Shown piece by piece: positions 52,677-61,984 of a stretch of DNA of 64,000 nt (positions are counted from its first letter, which is position 1; each line of letters starts with the position of its first letter). The translations under genes and the position numbers were made by a program. A model generated the notes under the pieces. It saw only the letters and a list, made by a program, of their open reading frames with translations, was not told where the DNA came from and did not search any database. The DNA comes from Streptomyces xanthophaeus (GTDB taxonomy: Bacteria > Actinomycetota > Actinomycetes > Streptomycetales > Streptomycetaceae): the NCBI RefSeq assembly GCF_000725805.1, contig NZ_JOFT01000038.1, positions 3,959 to 67,958 of the forward strand, written 5' to 3'.

Positions 52677-52699
52677 TTGTCAGTGCCGTGGTGCACCGT
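52677..52699 (+). promoter_or_regulatory. candidate RecA-NDp-type promoter of the MoxR operon
   Basis: TTGTCAGTG (52677-52685), 8 bases, CACCGT (52694-52699). The -35 box is perfect; the -10 has C instead of T at the first position. Together with the minus-strand copy it forms a large inverted repeat (CACTGACAA...TTGTCAGTG). Confidence 0.65.
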
Positions 52700-52743
52700 G
52701 GGAGAAGCAGTCGGGAGCGGCTGCCGAGCATTGGAGGGGGACC

Positions 52744-53850
52744 ATGACCACGCCCGGGAACACCACTGGCGCCGAGGCACTGCGACCGCACGCAGAGGAC
52801 GCCTTCGCACACGAACTGAAAGCCCTGGCGGCAGCCGACGACCGGCCCCGCCCGACCCGCTGGAAGCTCTCCCCGTGGGCCGTCGCCACCTACCTCCTCG
52901 GTGGCACCCTCGAAGACGGCACGGTGATCACACCCAAGTACGTGGGCCCGCGCCGCATCGTCGAAGTCGCCGTCACCACCCTCGCCACCGACCGCGCCCT
53001 GCTCCTGCTCGGCGTCCCCGGCACCGCCAAGACCTGGGTGTCCGAACACCTCGCCGCCGCCGTCAGCGGAGACTCCACCCTCCTCGTGCAGGGCACCGCC
53101 GGCACCCCCGAAGAAGCCATCAGGTACGGCTGGAACTACGCCCGGCTGCTCGCCCACGGCCCCAGCCGCGAGGCCCTCGTCCCCAGCCCCGTCATGCGGG
53201 CCATGGCCGACGGCATGACCGCCCGCGTCGAAGAACTCACCCGCATCCCCGCCGACGTCCAGGACACCCTCATCACCGTCCTGTCCGAGAAGACCCTGCC
53301 GATACCGGAGCTCGGCCAGGAGGTGCAGGCCGTACGCGGCTTCAACCTCATCGCCACCGCCAACGACCGCGACCGCGGGGTCAACGAGCTCTCCAGCGCA
53401 CTGCGCCGCCGCTTCAACACCGTCGTCCTGCCCCTGCCCGCCACGGCCGACGCCGAGGTCGACATCGTCGCCCGCCGCGTCGACCAGATGGGCCGCGCCC
53501 TCGACCTGCCGGCCGCGCCCGAGGGCCTGGAGGAGATCCGCCGCGTCGTCACCGTCTTCCGCGAGCTGCGCGACGGGGTCACCGACGACGGCCGCACGAA
53601 GGTGAAGTCGCCCAGCGGCACCCTCTCCACCGCCGAAGCCATCTCGGTCGTCACCGGCGGCCTCGCCCTGGCCGCCCACTTCGGGGACGGCGTGCTGCGC
53701 CCCTCCGACGTGGCCGCGGGCATCCTCGGCGCGGTGGTCCGCGACCCGGCCGCCGACAAGGTCGTCTGGCAGGAGTACCTCGAGGCCGTCGTCCGTGAGC
53801 GGGACGGCTGGAAGGACTTCTACCGCGCCTGCCGGGAGGTGACGGCATGA
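52744..53850 (+). CDS. MoxR-type AAA+ ATPase
   Basis: 368 residues from ATG 52744, with GGAGGGGG upstream. Walker A is GVPGTAKT (90-97); the segment EELTRIPADVQDTLITVLSEK corresponds to the Walker B region, and NLIATANDRDRGVNELSSALRRRFN to sensor 1 and the arginine finger. MoxR ATPases work as hexameric chaperones with vWA proteins to remodel or metallate targets. Its stop overlaps the ATG of the DUF5682 gene (ATGA). The vWA partner is two genes downstream. Confidence 0.9.
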   Translation: MTTPGNTTGAEALRPHAEDAFAHELKALAAADDRPRPTRWKLSPWAVATYLLGGTLEDGTVITPKYVGPRRIVEVAVTTLATDRALLLLGVPGTAKTWVSEHLAAAVSGDSTLLVQGTAGTPEEAIRYGWNYARLLAHGPSREALVPSPVMRAMADGMTARVEELTRIPADVQDTLITVLSEKTLPIPELGQEVQAVRGFNLIATANDRDRGVNELSSALRRRFNTVVLPLPATADAEVDIVARRVDQMGRALDLPAAPEGLEEIRRVVTVFRELRDGVTDDGRTKVKSPSGTLSTAEAISVVTGGLALAAHFGDGVLRPSDVAAGILGAVVRDPAADKVVWQEYLEAVVRERDGWKDFYRACREVTA

Positions 53851-56162
53851 GCCCGAGCCCGAAGGGCCCGCTGCTGCTGGGCGTCCGCCACCACGGGCCC
53901 GGTTCGGCCCGCGCCGTGCGCGCCGCCCTGGACGCCGCCCGCCCCGCGGCCGTCCTGGTCGAGGGGCCGCCCGAGGGGGACGCGCTCATCGCACTGGCAG
54001 CCGACCCGGGGATGCGGCCCCCCGTGGCGCTGCTCGCGCACGCCGCGGACGACCCGGGCCGCGCCGCGTTCTGGCCGCTGGCCGACTTCTCCCCGGAGTG
54101 GGTCGCCATCCGCTGGGCCCAGGAGGCCGGCGTACCGGTGCGGTTCATCGACCTCCCGGCCGCCCACTCCCTGGCCGGGGCCGCCGAGCCGGACCCGCAG
54201 GCGCAGGGCGAGGCCGATGCGGCCGGCGCCGTACGGATCGACCCGCTCGCCGTACTGGCCGAGACCGCCGGGTACGACGATCCCGAGCGCTGGTGGGAGG
54301 ACGTGGTCGAACACCGGGGCGCCGGGGGCGCGCAGGAGGCCGCGCTCGGCGCGTTCGAGGCCCTCGGGGAGGCCATGGGCGCCCTGCGCGAGGCGTACGG
54401 GGACGGCGGCCACGCCCGCGACCTGGTCCGCGAGGCGTACATGCGGCAGCGGATGCGGGCCGCCCGCCGGGAGTTCGGCGACGCCTACGCCGTGGTGTGC
54501 GGCGCCTGGCACGTCCCGGCGCTCCGGGCCAAGACCACCGTGGCCGCGGACAAGGCCCTGCTCACCGGCCTGCCCAAGGTCAAGGTGGAGACCACCTGGG
54601 TGCCCTGGACCCACCGCAGGCTCGCCCGGGCCGGGGGCTACGGCGCGGGGATCACCTCGCCCGGCTGGTACGCGCACCTCTTCGCGGCCCGGGACCGGCC
54701 GGTGGAACGCTGGCTGACGAAGGTCGCCGGCCTGCTCCGGGAAGAGGACCGGCAGGTCTCCTCGGCGCACGTCATCGAGGCGGTCCGGCTGGCCGACACC
54801 CTCGCCGCGATGCGGGGCAGACCCCTGCCCGGGCTGACGGAGACCCTGGAAGCCGTCCGGGCGGTGATGTGCGACGGATCCGACGTACCGCTCGCCCTGA
54901 TCGAGGACCGCCTCGTCGTCGGCGACGTGCTCGGCGAGGTCCCGGACGCGGCCCCCGTCGTACCGCTCCAGCGGGATCTGACCCGGCAGCAGCGTTCGCT
55001 GCGCCTCAAGGCCGAGGCCCAGGACCGCGAGCTGGAGCTCGACCTGCGCAAGGACACCGATGCGGCGAAGTCGCTGCTCCTGCACCGGCTGCGGCTGCTC
55101 GGCATCGACTGGGGCACTCCCACCGCCTCGCGGGGCAGCACCGGGACCTTCCGCGAGACGTGGCGGCTGCGCTGGGAGCCCGAGCTGTCGGTGCGCGTCG
55201 CCGAGGCCGGCATCTGGGGCACCACCGTCCTCGCGGCGGCCACCGCCCGCGCCGAGTCCGATGCCGCGGGCGCCGCGGAACTGGGCGAGGTCACGGCCCT
55301 GGCCGAACGGTGCCTGCTGGCCGGGCTGTCCGAGGCGCTGCCCGCGGTGCTGCGGGCCCTCGCGGACCGGGCCGCGCTCGACACCGATGTCGCGCAGCTC
55401 GCCAAGGCGCTGCCCGCGCTGGCCCGTTCGCTGCGGTACGGGGACGTCCGGGGCACCGACGCCGCGGCCCTGGGCACGGTGGCGGCCGGGCTCGCCGAGC
55501 GGATATGCGTGGCGCTGCCGCCCGCCTGCACCGTCGGCCTGGACGCCGACGCGGCGGCGGAGCTGCGGGGCCACGTCGACGCGGTGCACGGGGCGGTCGC
55601 CCTGCTGACGGACGCCCAGGAGGGGCTGCGGGAGCGCTGGTCCGCGGTGCTGCGGACGCTGGCCGGGCGGGACGCCGTGCCCGGCCTGATCCGCGGCCGG
55701 GCGGCCCGGCTGCTGCTCGACGAAGGGCGGCTGTCCGCCGGGGAGACGGCCCGGCTGATGGGGCTCGCCCTGTCCCCGGCCACCGCCCCGGCCGATGCGG
55801 CGGGCTGGATCGAGGGCTTCGCGGGCGGCAGTTCCGGCGGAGGCACGCTCCTGGTCCACGACGAGCGGCTGCTGGCCCTGATCGACGCCTGGCTCGTGGG
55901 CGTGCCCGAGCGGGCCTTCACCGACGTACTGCCCCTGCTGCGCCGGACGTTCGGGGCGTACGAGCCGGGGGTGAAGCGGACGCTGGGCGAGCTGGTGCGC
56001 CGGGGGCCCGGGGCACCGGCCGCGGGGACCGGCCCGGGCGCGGCCCCCGAGGGCTTCGCCCCGGAACTGGACCCGGACCGGGCGGACGCGGTGGTGGCGC
56101 TGGTACGGCTGCTGCTGGCCGCCCCGCCGCCGGGCGAGGCCGCGGCGGTGGCCGTGGCCTGA
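53847..56162 (+). CDS. DUF5682 protein with TraB/Tiki-like N-terminal motifs
   Basis: 771 residues. The N-terminus LLGVRHHGPGSARAVRAALDAARPAAVLVEGPPEGD has His15/His16, Ser20 and Glu39 placed like the G-x-x-H ... S ... P-x-x-V-x-V-E pattern of the TraB/EreA/ChaN superfamily, and GAWHVPALRAKT near residue 215 adds another His. The remainder is helical and of unknown role. It is translationally coupled to the MoxR gene and lies before the vWA gene. It corresponds in position to E. coli YehM. An enzymatic hydrolase role is inference. Confidence 0.78.
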   Translation: MSPSPKGPLLLGVRHHGPGSARAVRAALDAARPAAVLVEGPPEGDALIALAADPGMRPPVALLAHAADDPGRAAFWPLADFSPEWVAIRWAQEAGVPVRFIDLPAAHSLAGAAEPDPQAQGEADAAGAVRIDPLAVLAETAGYDDPERWWEDVVEHRGAGGAQEAALGAFEALGEAMGALREAYGDGGHARDLVREAYMRQRMRAARREFGDAYAVVCGAWHVPALRAKTTVAADKALLTGLPKVKVETTWVPWTHRRLARAGGYGAGITSPGWYAHLFAARDRPVERWLTKVAGLLREEDRQVSSAHVIEAVRLADTLAAMRGRPLPGLTETLEAVRAVMCDGSDVPLALIEDRLVVGDVLGEVPDAAPVVPLQRDLTRQQRSLRLKAEAQDRELELDLRKDTDAAKSLLLHRLRLLGIDWGTPTASRGSTGTFRETWRLRWEPELSVRVAEAGIWGTTVLAAATARAESDAAGAAELGEVTALAERCLLAGLSEALPAVLRALADRAALDTDVAQLAKALPALARSLRYGDVRGTDAAALGTVAAGLAERICVALPPACTVGLDADAAAELRGHVDAVHGAVALLTDAQEGLRERWSAVLRTLAGRDAVPGLIRGRAARLLLDEGRLSAGETARLMGLALSPATAPADAAGWIEGFAGGSSGGGTLLVHDERLLALIDAWLVGVPERAFTDVLPLLRRTFGAYEPGVKRTLGELVRRGPGAPAAGTGPGAAPEGFAPELDPDRADAVVALVRLLLAAPPPGEAAAVAVA

Positions 56163-56358
56163 CGGCCGCCGGGCTCCCGGAGTCCGCGGGCCGCGGGCAG
56201 GACACGGCGGGGCGCCCCGGGCGGGGTGCAGGCAGGCAAACAGCGCAGGGCGGGGCAGGGCGGGGCAGGGCGGAACCGGCACGGACGGGCCGGTCAGGGA
56301 AGACCGGCGCTTGACGGCCGGCCGACGACGGACAAGACGAGCGCAGGGGGACGGACAG

Positions 56359-57852
56359 ATGGCGACCGGTACGGACGAGCAGGCGCAGGCGCAGGCACAG
56401 GCAGGGCCCGCCGGGGCGGCGGGGGTGGCCAGGCCTGCCGGGGTGGCAGGGGTGACGGGGACTGCCGGGCCTGGCGGGGTGGCCAGGCCTGCAGGGGTGG
56501 CAGGGGTGACGGGGACCGCCGGGGCGGCGGGGGTGGCCGGACCCGTCAGGGCGGCAGGGGTGGCAGGGACCGCCGGGGCTGCCGGTGGCGCGGAGGCCGG
56601 GGCTGCCAAAGGCGCGGCGGCGGGGGTGACAGGGTCCGCCGGGGCGGCCGGGACCGCGGAGGTCGGGGCTGCCGGAAGCGCGGCGGCGCGGGCTGCCGAA
56701 GCCGCGGGGGCCGGGGCCGACGAGCGGCTGCGGCGGTGGCGGATGGTGCTCGGCGGGGGCGAGGCCGACGGGACCGGCCGTGCGCTGACCGGGCGGGACG
56801 CGGCGATGGACGCCGCGCTCGGCGCGCTCTACGGCGGCGGTGCCGGCGGCTCCCGCAAGGCGCCGGGGGAGCGGTCGGCGGGGCTCGGCGGCTCCGCGCC
56901 CCACGTGGCCCGCTGGCTCGGCGACATCCGCACGTACTTCCCCACCTCGGTGGTCCAGGTCATGCAGCGGGACGCCATCGAGCGCCTCGGCCTGTCCTCG
57001 CTGCTGCTGGAGCCCGAGATGCTGGAGGCCGTCGAACCCGACGTCCACTTGGTCGGCACCCTGCTCTCCCTGCACAAGGCGATGCCCGAGACGACGAAGG
57101 AGACCGCACGGGCCGTGGTCCGCAAGGTGGTCGAACAGCTGGAGAAGCGCCTGGCCACCCGTACCCGGGCCACGCTCACGGGCGCCCTCGACCGCTCCGC
57201 CCGGATCAGCCGCCCCCGCCACCACGACATCGACTGGAACCGCACGATCCGGGCCAACCTCAAGAACTACCTGCCCGAGTACCGCACCGTCGTCCCCGAA
57301 CGGCTCATCGGGTACGGCCGAGCGGCCCAGTCGGTGAAGAAGGAGGTGATCCTCTGCATCGACCAGTCCGGATCGATGGCGGCTTCCGTCGTCTACGCCT
57401 CCGTCTTCGGTGCCGTCCTCGCCTCCATGCGCTCCCTCGCCACCCGCCTCGTCGTCTTCGACACCGCCGTCGTCGACCTGACGGACCAGCTCGACGACCC
57501 GGTGGACGTGCTCTTCGGCACCCAGCTGGGCGGCGGCACCGACATCAACCGGGCCCTCGCCTACTGCCAGTCGAAGATCACCCGGCCTGCCGACACCGTC
57601 GTCGTCCTCATCAGTGATCTTTACGAGGGCGGCATACGCAACGAGATGCTCAAGAGGGTGGCCGCCATGAAGGGGGCGGGGGTCGAGTTCGTGACCCTGC
57701 TCGCCCTCTCCGACGAGGGGGCCCCCGCCTACGACCGGGAACACGCCGCGGCCCTGGCCGCGCTCGGCGCACCGGCATTCGCCTGCACCCCCGACCTGTT
57801 CCCGGAGGTAATGGCCGCGGCCCTGGAGAAGCGGCCCCTGCCCGTGCCCTGA
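56359..57852 (+). CDS. vWA-domain protein with collagen-like N-terminus
   Basis: 497 residues from ATG 56359, with GGGGGA upstream. Residues 10-110 consist largely of Gly-X-Y triplets (GPAGAAGVA, GVAGVTGTA) with Arg interruptions. After a helical middle (WLGDIRTYFPTSVVQVMQRDAIERLG in part) the vWA domain has a full metal-ion site: Asp335-x-Ser337-x-Ser339, Thr394 in GGGTD, and Asp420 in ISDLYEGG. vWA proteins partner with MoxR ATPases. The gene is separated from DUF5682 by 196 G-rich bases. Confidence 0.9.
   Translation: MATGTDEQAQAQAQAGPAGAAGVARPAGVAGVTGTAGPGGVARPAGVAGVTGTAGAAGVAGPVRAAGVAGTAGAAGGAEAGAAKGAAAGVTGSAGAAGTAEVGAAGSAAARAAEAAGAGADERLRRWRMVLGGGEADGTGRALTGRDAAMDAALGALYGGGAGGSRKAPGERSAGLGGSAPHVARWLGDIRTYFPTSVVQVMQRDAIERLGLSSLLLEPEMLEAVEPDVHLVGTLLSLHKAMPETTKETARAVVRKVVEQLEKRLATRTRATLTGALDRSARISRPRHHDIDWNRTIRANLKNYLPEYRTVVPERLIGYGRAAQSVKKEVILCIDQSGSMAASVVYASVFGAVLASMRSLATRLVVFDTAVVDLTDQLDDPVDVLFGTQLGGGTDINRALAYCQSKITRPADTVVVLISDLYEGGIRNEMLKRVAAMKGAGVEFVTLLALSDEGAPAYDREHAAALAALGAPAFACTPDLFPEVMAAALEKRPLPVP
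56419..56570 (+). repeat. in-frame tandem repeat encoding Gly-X-Y triplets
   Basis: The unit GGGGTGGCCAGGCCTGC and the following GGGGTGGCAGGGGTGACGG recur with a period of about 54-57 bases, giving collagen-like sequence in the vWA protein. Slippage at this site seems likely. Confidence 0.7.
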
Positions 57853-57911
57853 CGGGATGCCGCTGTGAATGGGCTGATCGCACGAAGTTCCAGCTCAACC
57901 GTGAGGCGTTC

Positions 57912-57927
57912 TGTGACAGGTATCACC
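57912..57927. promoter_or_regulatory. possible Crp-type site upstream of sucC
   Basis: TGTGA-N6-TCACC differs from the Crp consensus TGTGA-N6-TCACA at one base. A second, differently spaced repeat GTGAC-N6-GTCAC lies at 58024-58039. The region 57853-58120 otherwise shows no gene. Confidence 0.4.
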
Positions 57928-58120
57928 GCTCAGGTGTGATCTGCGATTTAGGGACCTACGTCCCACGGGGATAACCTGCGGGACGGACATGCCGCGTCCA
58001 CGGTCACCGTGTGCGCCTTCCTTGTGACAGCGCCGTCACGTTGCCCTCCGCGGCACGCCCACGCAGATAGCAGAAAACCGCGAATCACTGCGAATCTTTG
58101 AAGACAAGGGACGGACGCGC

Positions 58121-59299
58121 GTGGACCTGTTCGAGTACCAGGCGAGGGACCTCTTCGCCAAGCACGGTGTACCGGTGCTGGCCGGTGAAGTCATCGACAC
58201 GCCTGAGGCGGCTCGCGAGGCCACCGAGCGGCTGGGCGGCAAGTCGGTCGTCAAGGCGCAGGTGAAGGTCGGCGGCCGCGGCAAGGCCGGTGGCGTGAAG
58301 CTGGCCGCCACCCCGGACGAGGCAGTCGCCCGGGCGACGGACATCCTCGGCATGGACATCAAGGGCCACACGGTCCACAAGGTGATGATCGCCGAGACTG
58401 CTCCCGAGATCCTCGAGGAGTACTACGTCTCGTACCTCCTCGACCGCACCAACCGCACCTTCCTGGCCATGGCCTCGGTCGCGGGCGGCATGGACATCGA
58501 GCAGGTCGCCGAGGAGACCCCGGAGAAGCTCGCCAAGGTCCCGGTGAACGCCAACGAGGGCGTGACCATCGAGAAGGCCCGCGAGATCGTCGCGCTGGCG
58601 AAGTTCCCGGCCGAGGTCGCCGAGCAGGTCGCCGAGGTCCTCGTGACCCTGTGGGACACCTTCATCGCCGAGGACGCGCTCCTCGTCGAGGTCAACCCGC
58701 TCGCGAAGGTCGCCTCCGGCGACGTCATCGCGCTCGACGGCAAGGTCTCGCTCGACGAGAACGCCGAGTTCCGCCAGCCGGGCCACGAGGAGTTCGTGGA
58801 CCACGCGGCCGCGAACCCGCTCGAGGCCGCCGCCAAGGCGAAGAACCTCAACTACGTGAAGCTCGACGGCGAGGTCGGCATCATCGGCAACGGCGCGGGT
58901 CTCGTCATGAGCACCCTCGACGTCGTCGCGTACGCCGGCGAGAACCACGGCGGCGTCAAGCCCGCCAACTTCCTGGACATCGGCGGTGGCGCCTCCGCCG
59001 CCGTCATGGCCAACGGTCTCGAGATCATCCTCGGTGACCCGGACGTCAAGTCCGTCTTCGTCAACGTCTTCGGTGGCATCACCGCGTGCGACGAGGTCGC
59101 CAACGGCATCGTCCAGGCGCTGCAGCTGCTCGAGGACAAGGGCGAGGCGGTCACCAAGCCGCTGGTCGTCCGTCTCGACGGCAACAACGCCGAGCTGGGT
59201 CGCAAGATCCTCTCGGACGCCAACCACCCGCTGGTCCAGCGCGTGGACACCATGGACGGCGCGGCCGACAAGGCCGCCGAGCTCGCGGCTGCGAAGTAA
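58121..59299 (+). CDS. sucC: succinyl-CoA synthetase beta subunit (ADP-forming)
   Basis: 392 residues, family length. It has the ATP-grasp N-terminus [35 protein letters not shown], the metal-binding EVNPLA and the GGIT phosphate loop in [13 protein letters not shown]. With SucD it converts succinyl-CoA and ADP to succinate and ATP in the citric acid cycle. The GTG at 58121 follows AGGGACGG. sucD begins 21 bases after its stop. Confidence 0.97.
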   Translation: MDLFEYQARDLFAKHGVPVLAGEVIDTPEAAREATERLGGKSVVKAQVKVGGRGKAGGVKLAATPDEAVARATDILGMDIKGHTVHKVMIAETAPEILEEYYVSYLLDRTNRTFLAMASVAGGMDIEQVAEETPEKLAKVPVNANEGVTIEKAREIVALAKFPAEVAEQVAEVLVTLWDTFIAEDALLVEVNPLAKVASGDVIALDGKVSLDENAEFRQPGHEEFVDHAAANPLEAAAKAKNLNYVKLDGEVGIIGNGAGLVMSTLDVVAYAGENHGGVKPANFLDIGGGASAAVMANGLEIILGDPDVKSVFVNVFGGITACDEVANGIVQALQLLEDKGEAVTKPLVVRLDGNNAELGRKILSDANHPLVQRVDTMDGAADKAAELAAAK

Positions 59300-59320
59300 G
59301 GGCAGAGGTCACAGACTCAC

Positions 59321-60211
59321 ATGGCTATCTTCCTCAACAAGGACAGCAAGGTCATCGTCCAGGGCATGACCGGTGCCACGGGCATGAAGCACACCAAGCT
59401 GATGCTGGCTGACGGCACCAACATCGTCGGCGGCGTGAACCCGCGCAAGGCCGGCACCACCGTCGACTTCGACGGCACCGAGGTCCCGGTCTTCGGCTCC
59501 GTCGCCGAGGCGATGGAGAAGACGGGCGCCAACGTCTCCGTCCTCTTCGTCCCGCCGGCCTTCGCCAAGGCCGCCGTCGTCGAGGCCATCGACGCCGAGA
59601 TCCCGCTGGCCGTCGTCATCACCGAGGGCATCGCGGTGCACGACTCCGCCGCCTTCTGGGCGTACGCGACCGCCAAGGGCAACAAGACCCGGATCATCGG
59701 CCCGAACTGCCCGGGTCTGATCACCCCCGGCCAGTCCAACGCCGGCATCATCCCGGGCGACATCACCAAGCCCGGCCGCATCGGTCTCGTGTCCAAGTCC
59801 GGCACGCTGACCTACCAGATGATGTACGAGCTCCGTGACATCGGCTTCTCCTCCGCCGTCGGCATCGGTGGCGACCCGGTCATCGGCACGACGCACATCG
59901 ACGCCCTCGCGGCGTTCGAGGCCGACCCCGACACCGACCTGATCGTCATGATCGGCGAGATCGGCGGCGACGCCGAGGAGCGTGCGGCGGACTTCATCGC
60001 GAAGAACGTCACCAAGCCGGTCGTCGGTTACGTCGCGGGCTTCACCGCCCCCGAGGGCAAGACCATGGGCCACGCCGGCGCCATCGTCTCCGGCTCCTCC
60101 GGCACCGCGCAGGCCAAGAAGGAGGCCCTCGAGGCCGCCGGCGTCAAGGTCGGCAAGACGCCGACCGAGACCGCCAAGCTGGCCCGCGAGATCCTGAACG
60201 CCGCGCAGTAG
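59321..60211 (+). CDS. sucD: succinyl-CoA synthetase alpha subunit
   Basis: 296 residues. CoA-binding Rossmann domain with [14 protein letters not shown], the segment [19 protein letters not shown], and the phospho-acceptor His251 in [10 protein letters not shown]. It forms the heterotetramer with SucC. It is the last gene of the operon, followed by a 19-bp terminator. Confidence 0.97.
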   Translation: MAIFLNKDSKVIVQGMTGATGMKHTKLMLADGTNIVGGVNPRKAGTTVDFDGTEVPVFGSVAEAMEKTGANVSVLFVPPAFAKAAVVEAIDAEIPLAVVITEGIAVHDSAAFWAYATAKGNKTRIIGPNCPGLITPGQSNAGIIPGDITKPGRIGLVSKSGTLTYQMMYELRDIGFSSAVGIGGDPVIGTTHIDALAAFEADPDTDLIVMIGEIGGDAEERAADFIAKNVTKPVVGYVAGFTAPEGKTMGHAGAIVSGSSGTAQAKKEALEAAGVKVGKTPTETAKLAREILNAAQ

Positions 60212-60233
60212 TCGTACGCGCAGCAGCAGTGGC

Positions 60234-60280
60234 ACGGGCGTGGCCCGCACCCTCCGGGGTGCGGGCCACGCCCGTTTCTC
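60234..60280. terminator. terminator after sucD
   Basis: A perfect 19-bp stem (60234-60252 with 60257-60275) around TCCG, followed by TTCTC. It lies between convergent genes and reaches the stop of the next one. Confidence 0.92.
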
Positions 60281-61865
60281 ATTCGCCGCGGGGGACGAGC
60301 CGGCCGGGACCGGACGTCGCCGGATCGGCGCGCAGCTTGTCCTGGAGCTCCTTGCTCCGTTCGGTGAGCCGCTGGGGGCCGCTGTGCGGGGGCACCCCGG
60401 ACACGCTCGATCCCGGGGCCCGCGGGGGCTCGTACTCCCTGGGCGCGGTCGTGACCGTGTACGTGGTCGCGACCGCGATCACCGCGGTCAGGCCGAGGAC
60501 CGCGCGCGTCCAGCGCCGGGCGCGGTTCTCCCCGGCGAGGCGCACCTCGGCCGCCGGACGCGGTACGAGCCGGACGGCCGGCCGTAGGGCGGTGAACCGC
60601 TCGTGCAGCAGCGCCGACTGCTTCTCGGGCGGCACGTCGACCAGCTCGGGGATCAGCTCGGACAGCTCTTCGTGCGCGTTGAGGAGGCGGTGCGCGGTGG
60701 TGGGGGTGCTCGCCTCCGTCTCGGCGGCGGTGTCGGGCAGGTCGAGGCCGACGCCGTCGTAGAGCAGCACGGTGCGGCGGTGCGTGGGGTGCAGCCCGAG
60801 CATGGCGTCCAGGAGGATCCGGTCGGCGGGATCGGCCGGCGGCTTCTCCTGTGCCGGGGGGTTGCGGTGCGAGCGTCGCAGCCGGTGCCAGGGGGAGAGC
60901 GCGTACTCGTACGTCGCCGCGCGCACCCAGCCGACCGGGTCGGGGTCGGTGGCCACCGCCGGCCACTGCGCCCAGGCCTGCTGGAACGCCCGCTCCACGG
61001 CCTCGTGGGCGAGGGCCCGGCGGCCGGTGAGCAGGTACGCCTGCCGGGTGAGGGCGCCGGCCGCACGGTCGTAGAGGGCGTCGAACGCAACCGTGGCGGG
61101 CGGTCCGGGCGCAGCCCCGGCGTCGGGCTCGGCCTTGGCGTCGTCGGCGGCCTCGGGCTCGGCGTCGGCCTCGGCCCCGGGGGGCTGCGCCTGCGCCTGC
61201 TCGGGCTCCGGCTCCGGCTCCGACGGAGGTACGAGGGCGTCGGGATTCGGCTCGGCGGGGGGCTGCGGGGGCTCGGCCGGGGTGCGGTCCGGCTCGGTCG
61301 CGGGGGCAGGGCCGAGGAGGTCGTGGGAGCCCGCGCCGGTCCCGTTCGCGGAGCCCGCGCCGGTCCGGACGGGGGTCTTGGTCTCGTGCCGGGTCAGGGC
61401 GGCGGGCGGCTTCGCGGCCCGCTTGGCCGCGGGCTTGGGCCGGGTCCCGGGGGCACCGGCCTGCCTGCCCTGCCCGCCCCCGGCGGAGGCCCGTACGGAG
61501 CCGATCGCCCGCAGCGAGGAGCCCCGGGCGGCGCCGTCCTCCCGCGCCTCGGCGGCGGTGGCCTCCTGTGCCTGCGGGTGCGCGGCCTCAGGGGTGGCCT
61601 CGGCGTGCGGCTCCTGGCCGTCCGCCTCTTGGCCGTCCGCCTCCTCGGCATCCGACCCGGGGGCCCCGAGGTCCGCCAGGAGCCGTGCGTACAGCGTGCG
61701 TTTTCGCCCCCGCGGGTCCGTACGGCCCGACTCCCAGGACCGTACGGTGGCCGGGGCCACGCCCATCACCCCCGCAACCTGCTCGTGCGTCAGGTCCGCC
61801 GCTTCGCGCAGTCTGCGCCGCTCCTCGGGGGAGGGGAGGCCCAGCTCCTTGACGCTTCGTGTCAT
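60279..61865 (-). CDS. membrane-anchored fusion of an XRE-type HTH and a sigma-factor-like domain
   Basis: 528 residues from ATG 61865, with GGGGAG upstream. Residues 10-70 are an XRE helix-turn-helix (RRRLREAADLTHEQVAGVMGVAPATVRSWE in part). A Pro/Glu/Ala-rich linker of about 200 residues follows. Then comes a region like sigma-70 region 2 (FDALYDRAAGALTRQAYLLTG, then AHEAVERAFQQAWAQWP and VGWVRAATYEYAL) and a weak region-4-like part (LLDAMLGLHPTHRRTVLLYDG). A single membrane helix (about 465-485) and a short outer tail end it. Its role is unknown. Confidence 0.75.
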   Translation of the reverse strand: MTRSVKELGLPSPEERRRLREAADLTHEQVAGVMGVAPATVRSWESGRTDPRGRKRTLYARLLADLGAPGSDAEEADGQEADGQEPHAEATPEAAHPQAQEATAAEAREDGAARGSSLRAIGSVRASAGGGQGRQAGAPGTRPKPAAKRAAKPPAALTRHETKTPVRTGAGSANGTGAGSHDLLGPAPATEPDRTPAEPPQPPAEPNPDALVPPSEPEPEPEQAQAQPPGAEADAEPEAADDAKAEPDAGAAPGPPATVAFDALYDRAAGALTRQAYLLTGRRALAHEAVERAFQQAWAQWPAVATDPDPVGWVRAATYEYALSPWHRLRRSHRNPPAQEKPPADPADRILLDAMLGLHPTHRRTVLLYDGVGLDLPDTAAETEASTPTTAHRLLNAHEELSELIPELVDVPPEKQSALLHERFTALRPAVRLVPRPAAEVRLAGENRARRWTRAVLGLTAVIAVATTYTVTTAPREYEPPRAPGSSVSGVPPHSGPQRLTERSKELQDKLRADPATSGPGRLVPRGE

Positions 61866-61984
61866 GCCACACTCCCCGCGACCCGACGGCTCTGGGCGAA
61901 AAAGTACATAAACGTATATTGAGCGACACCACGGGCATTCGCCTGTTACCCGCCCATAGCGCGTGTCGTTGGCACCATGGCGGG

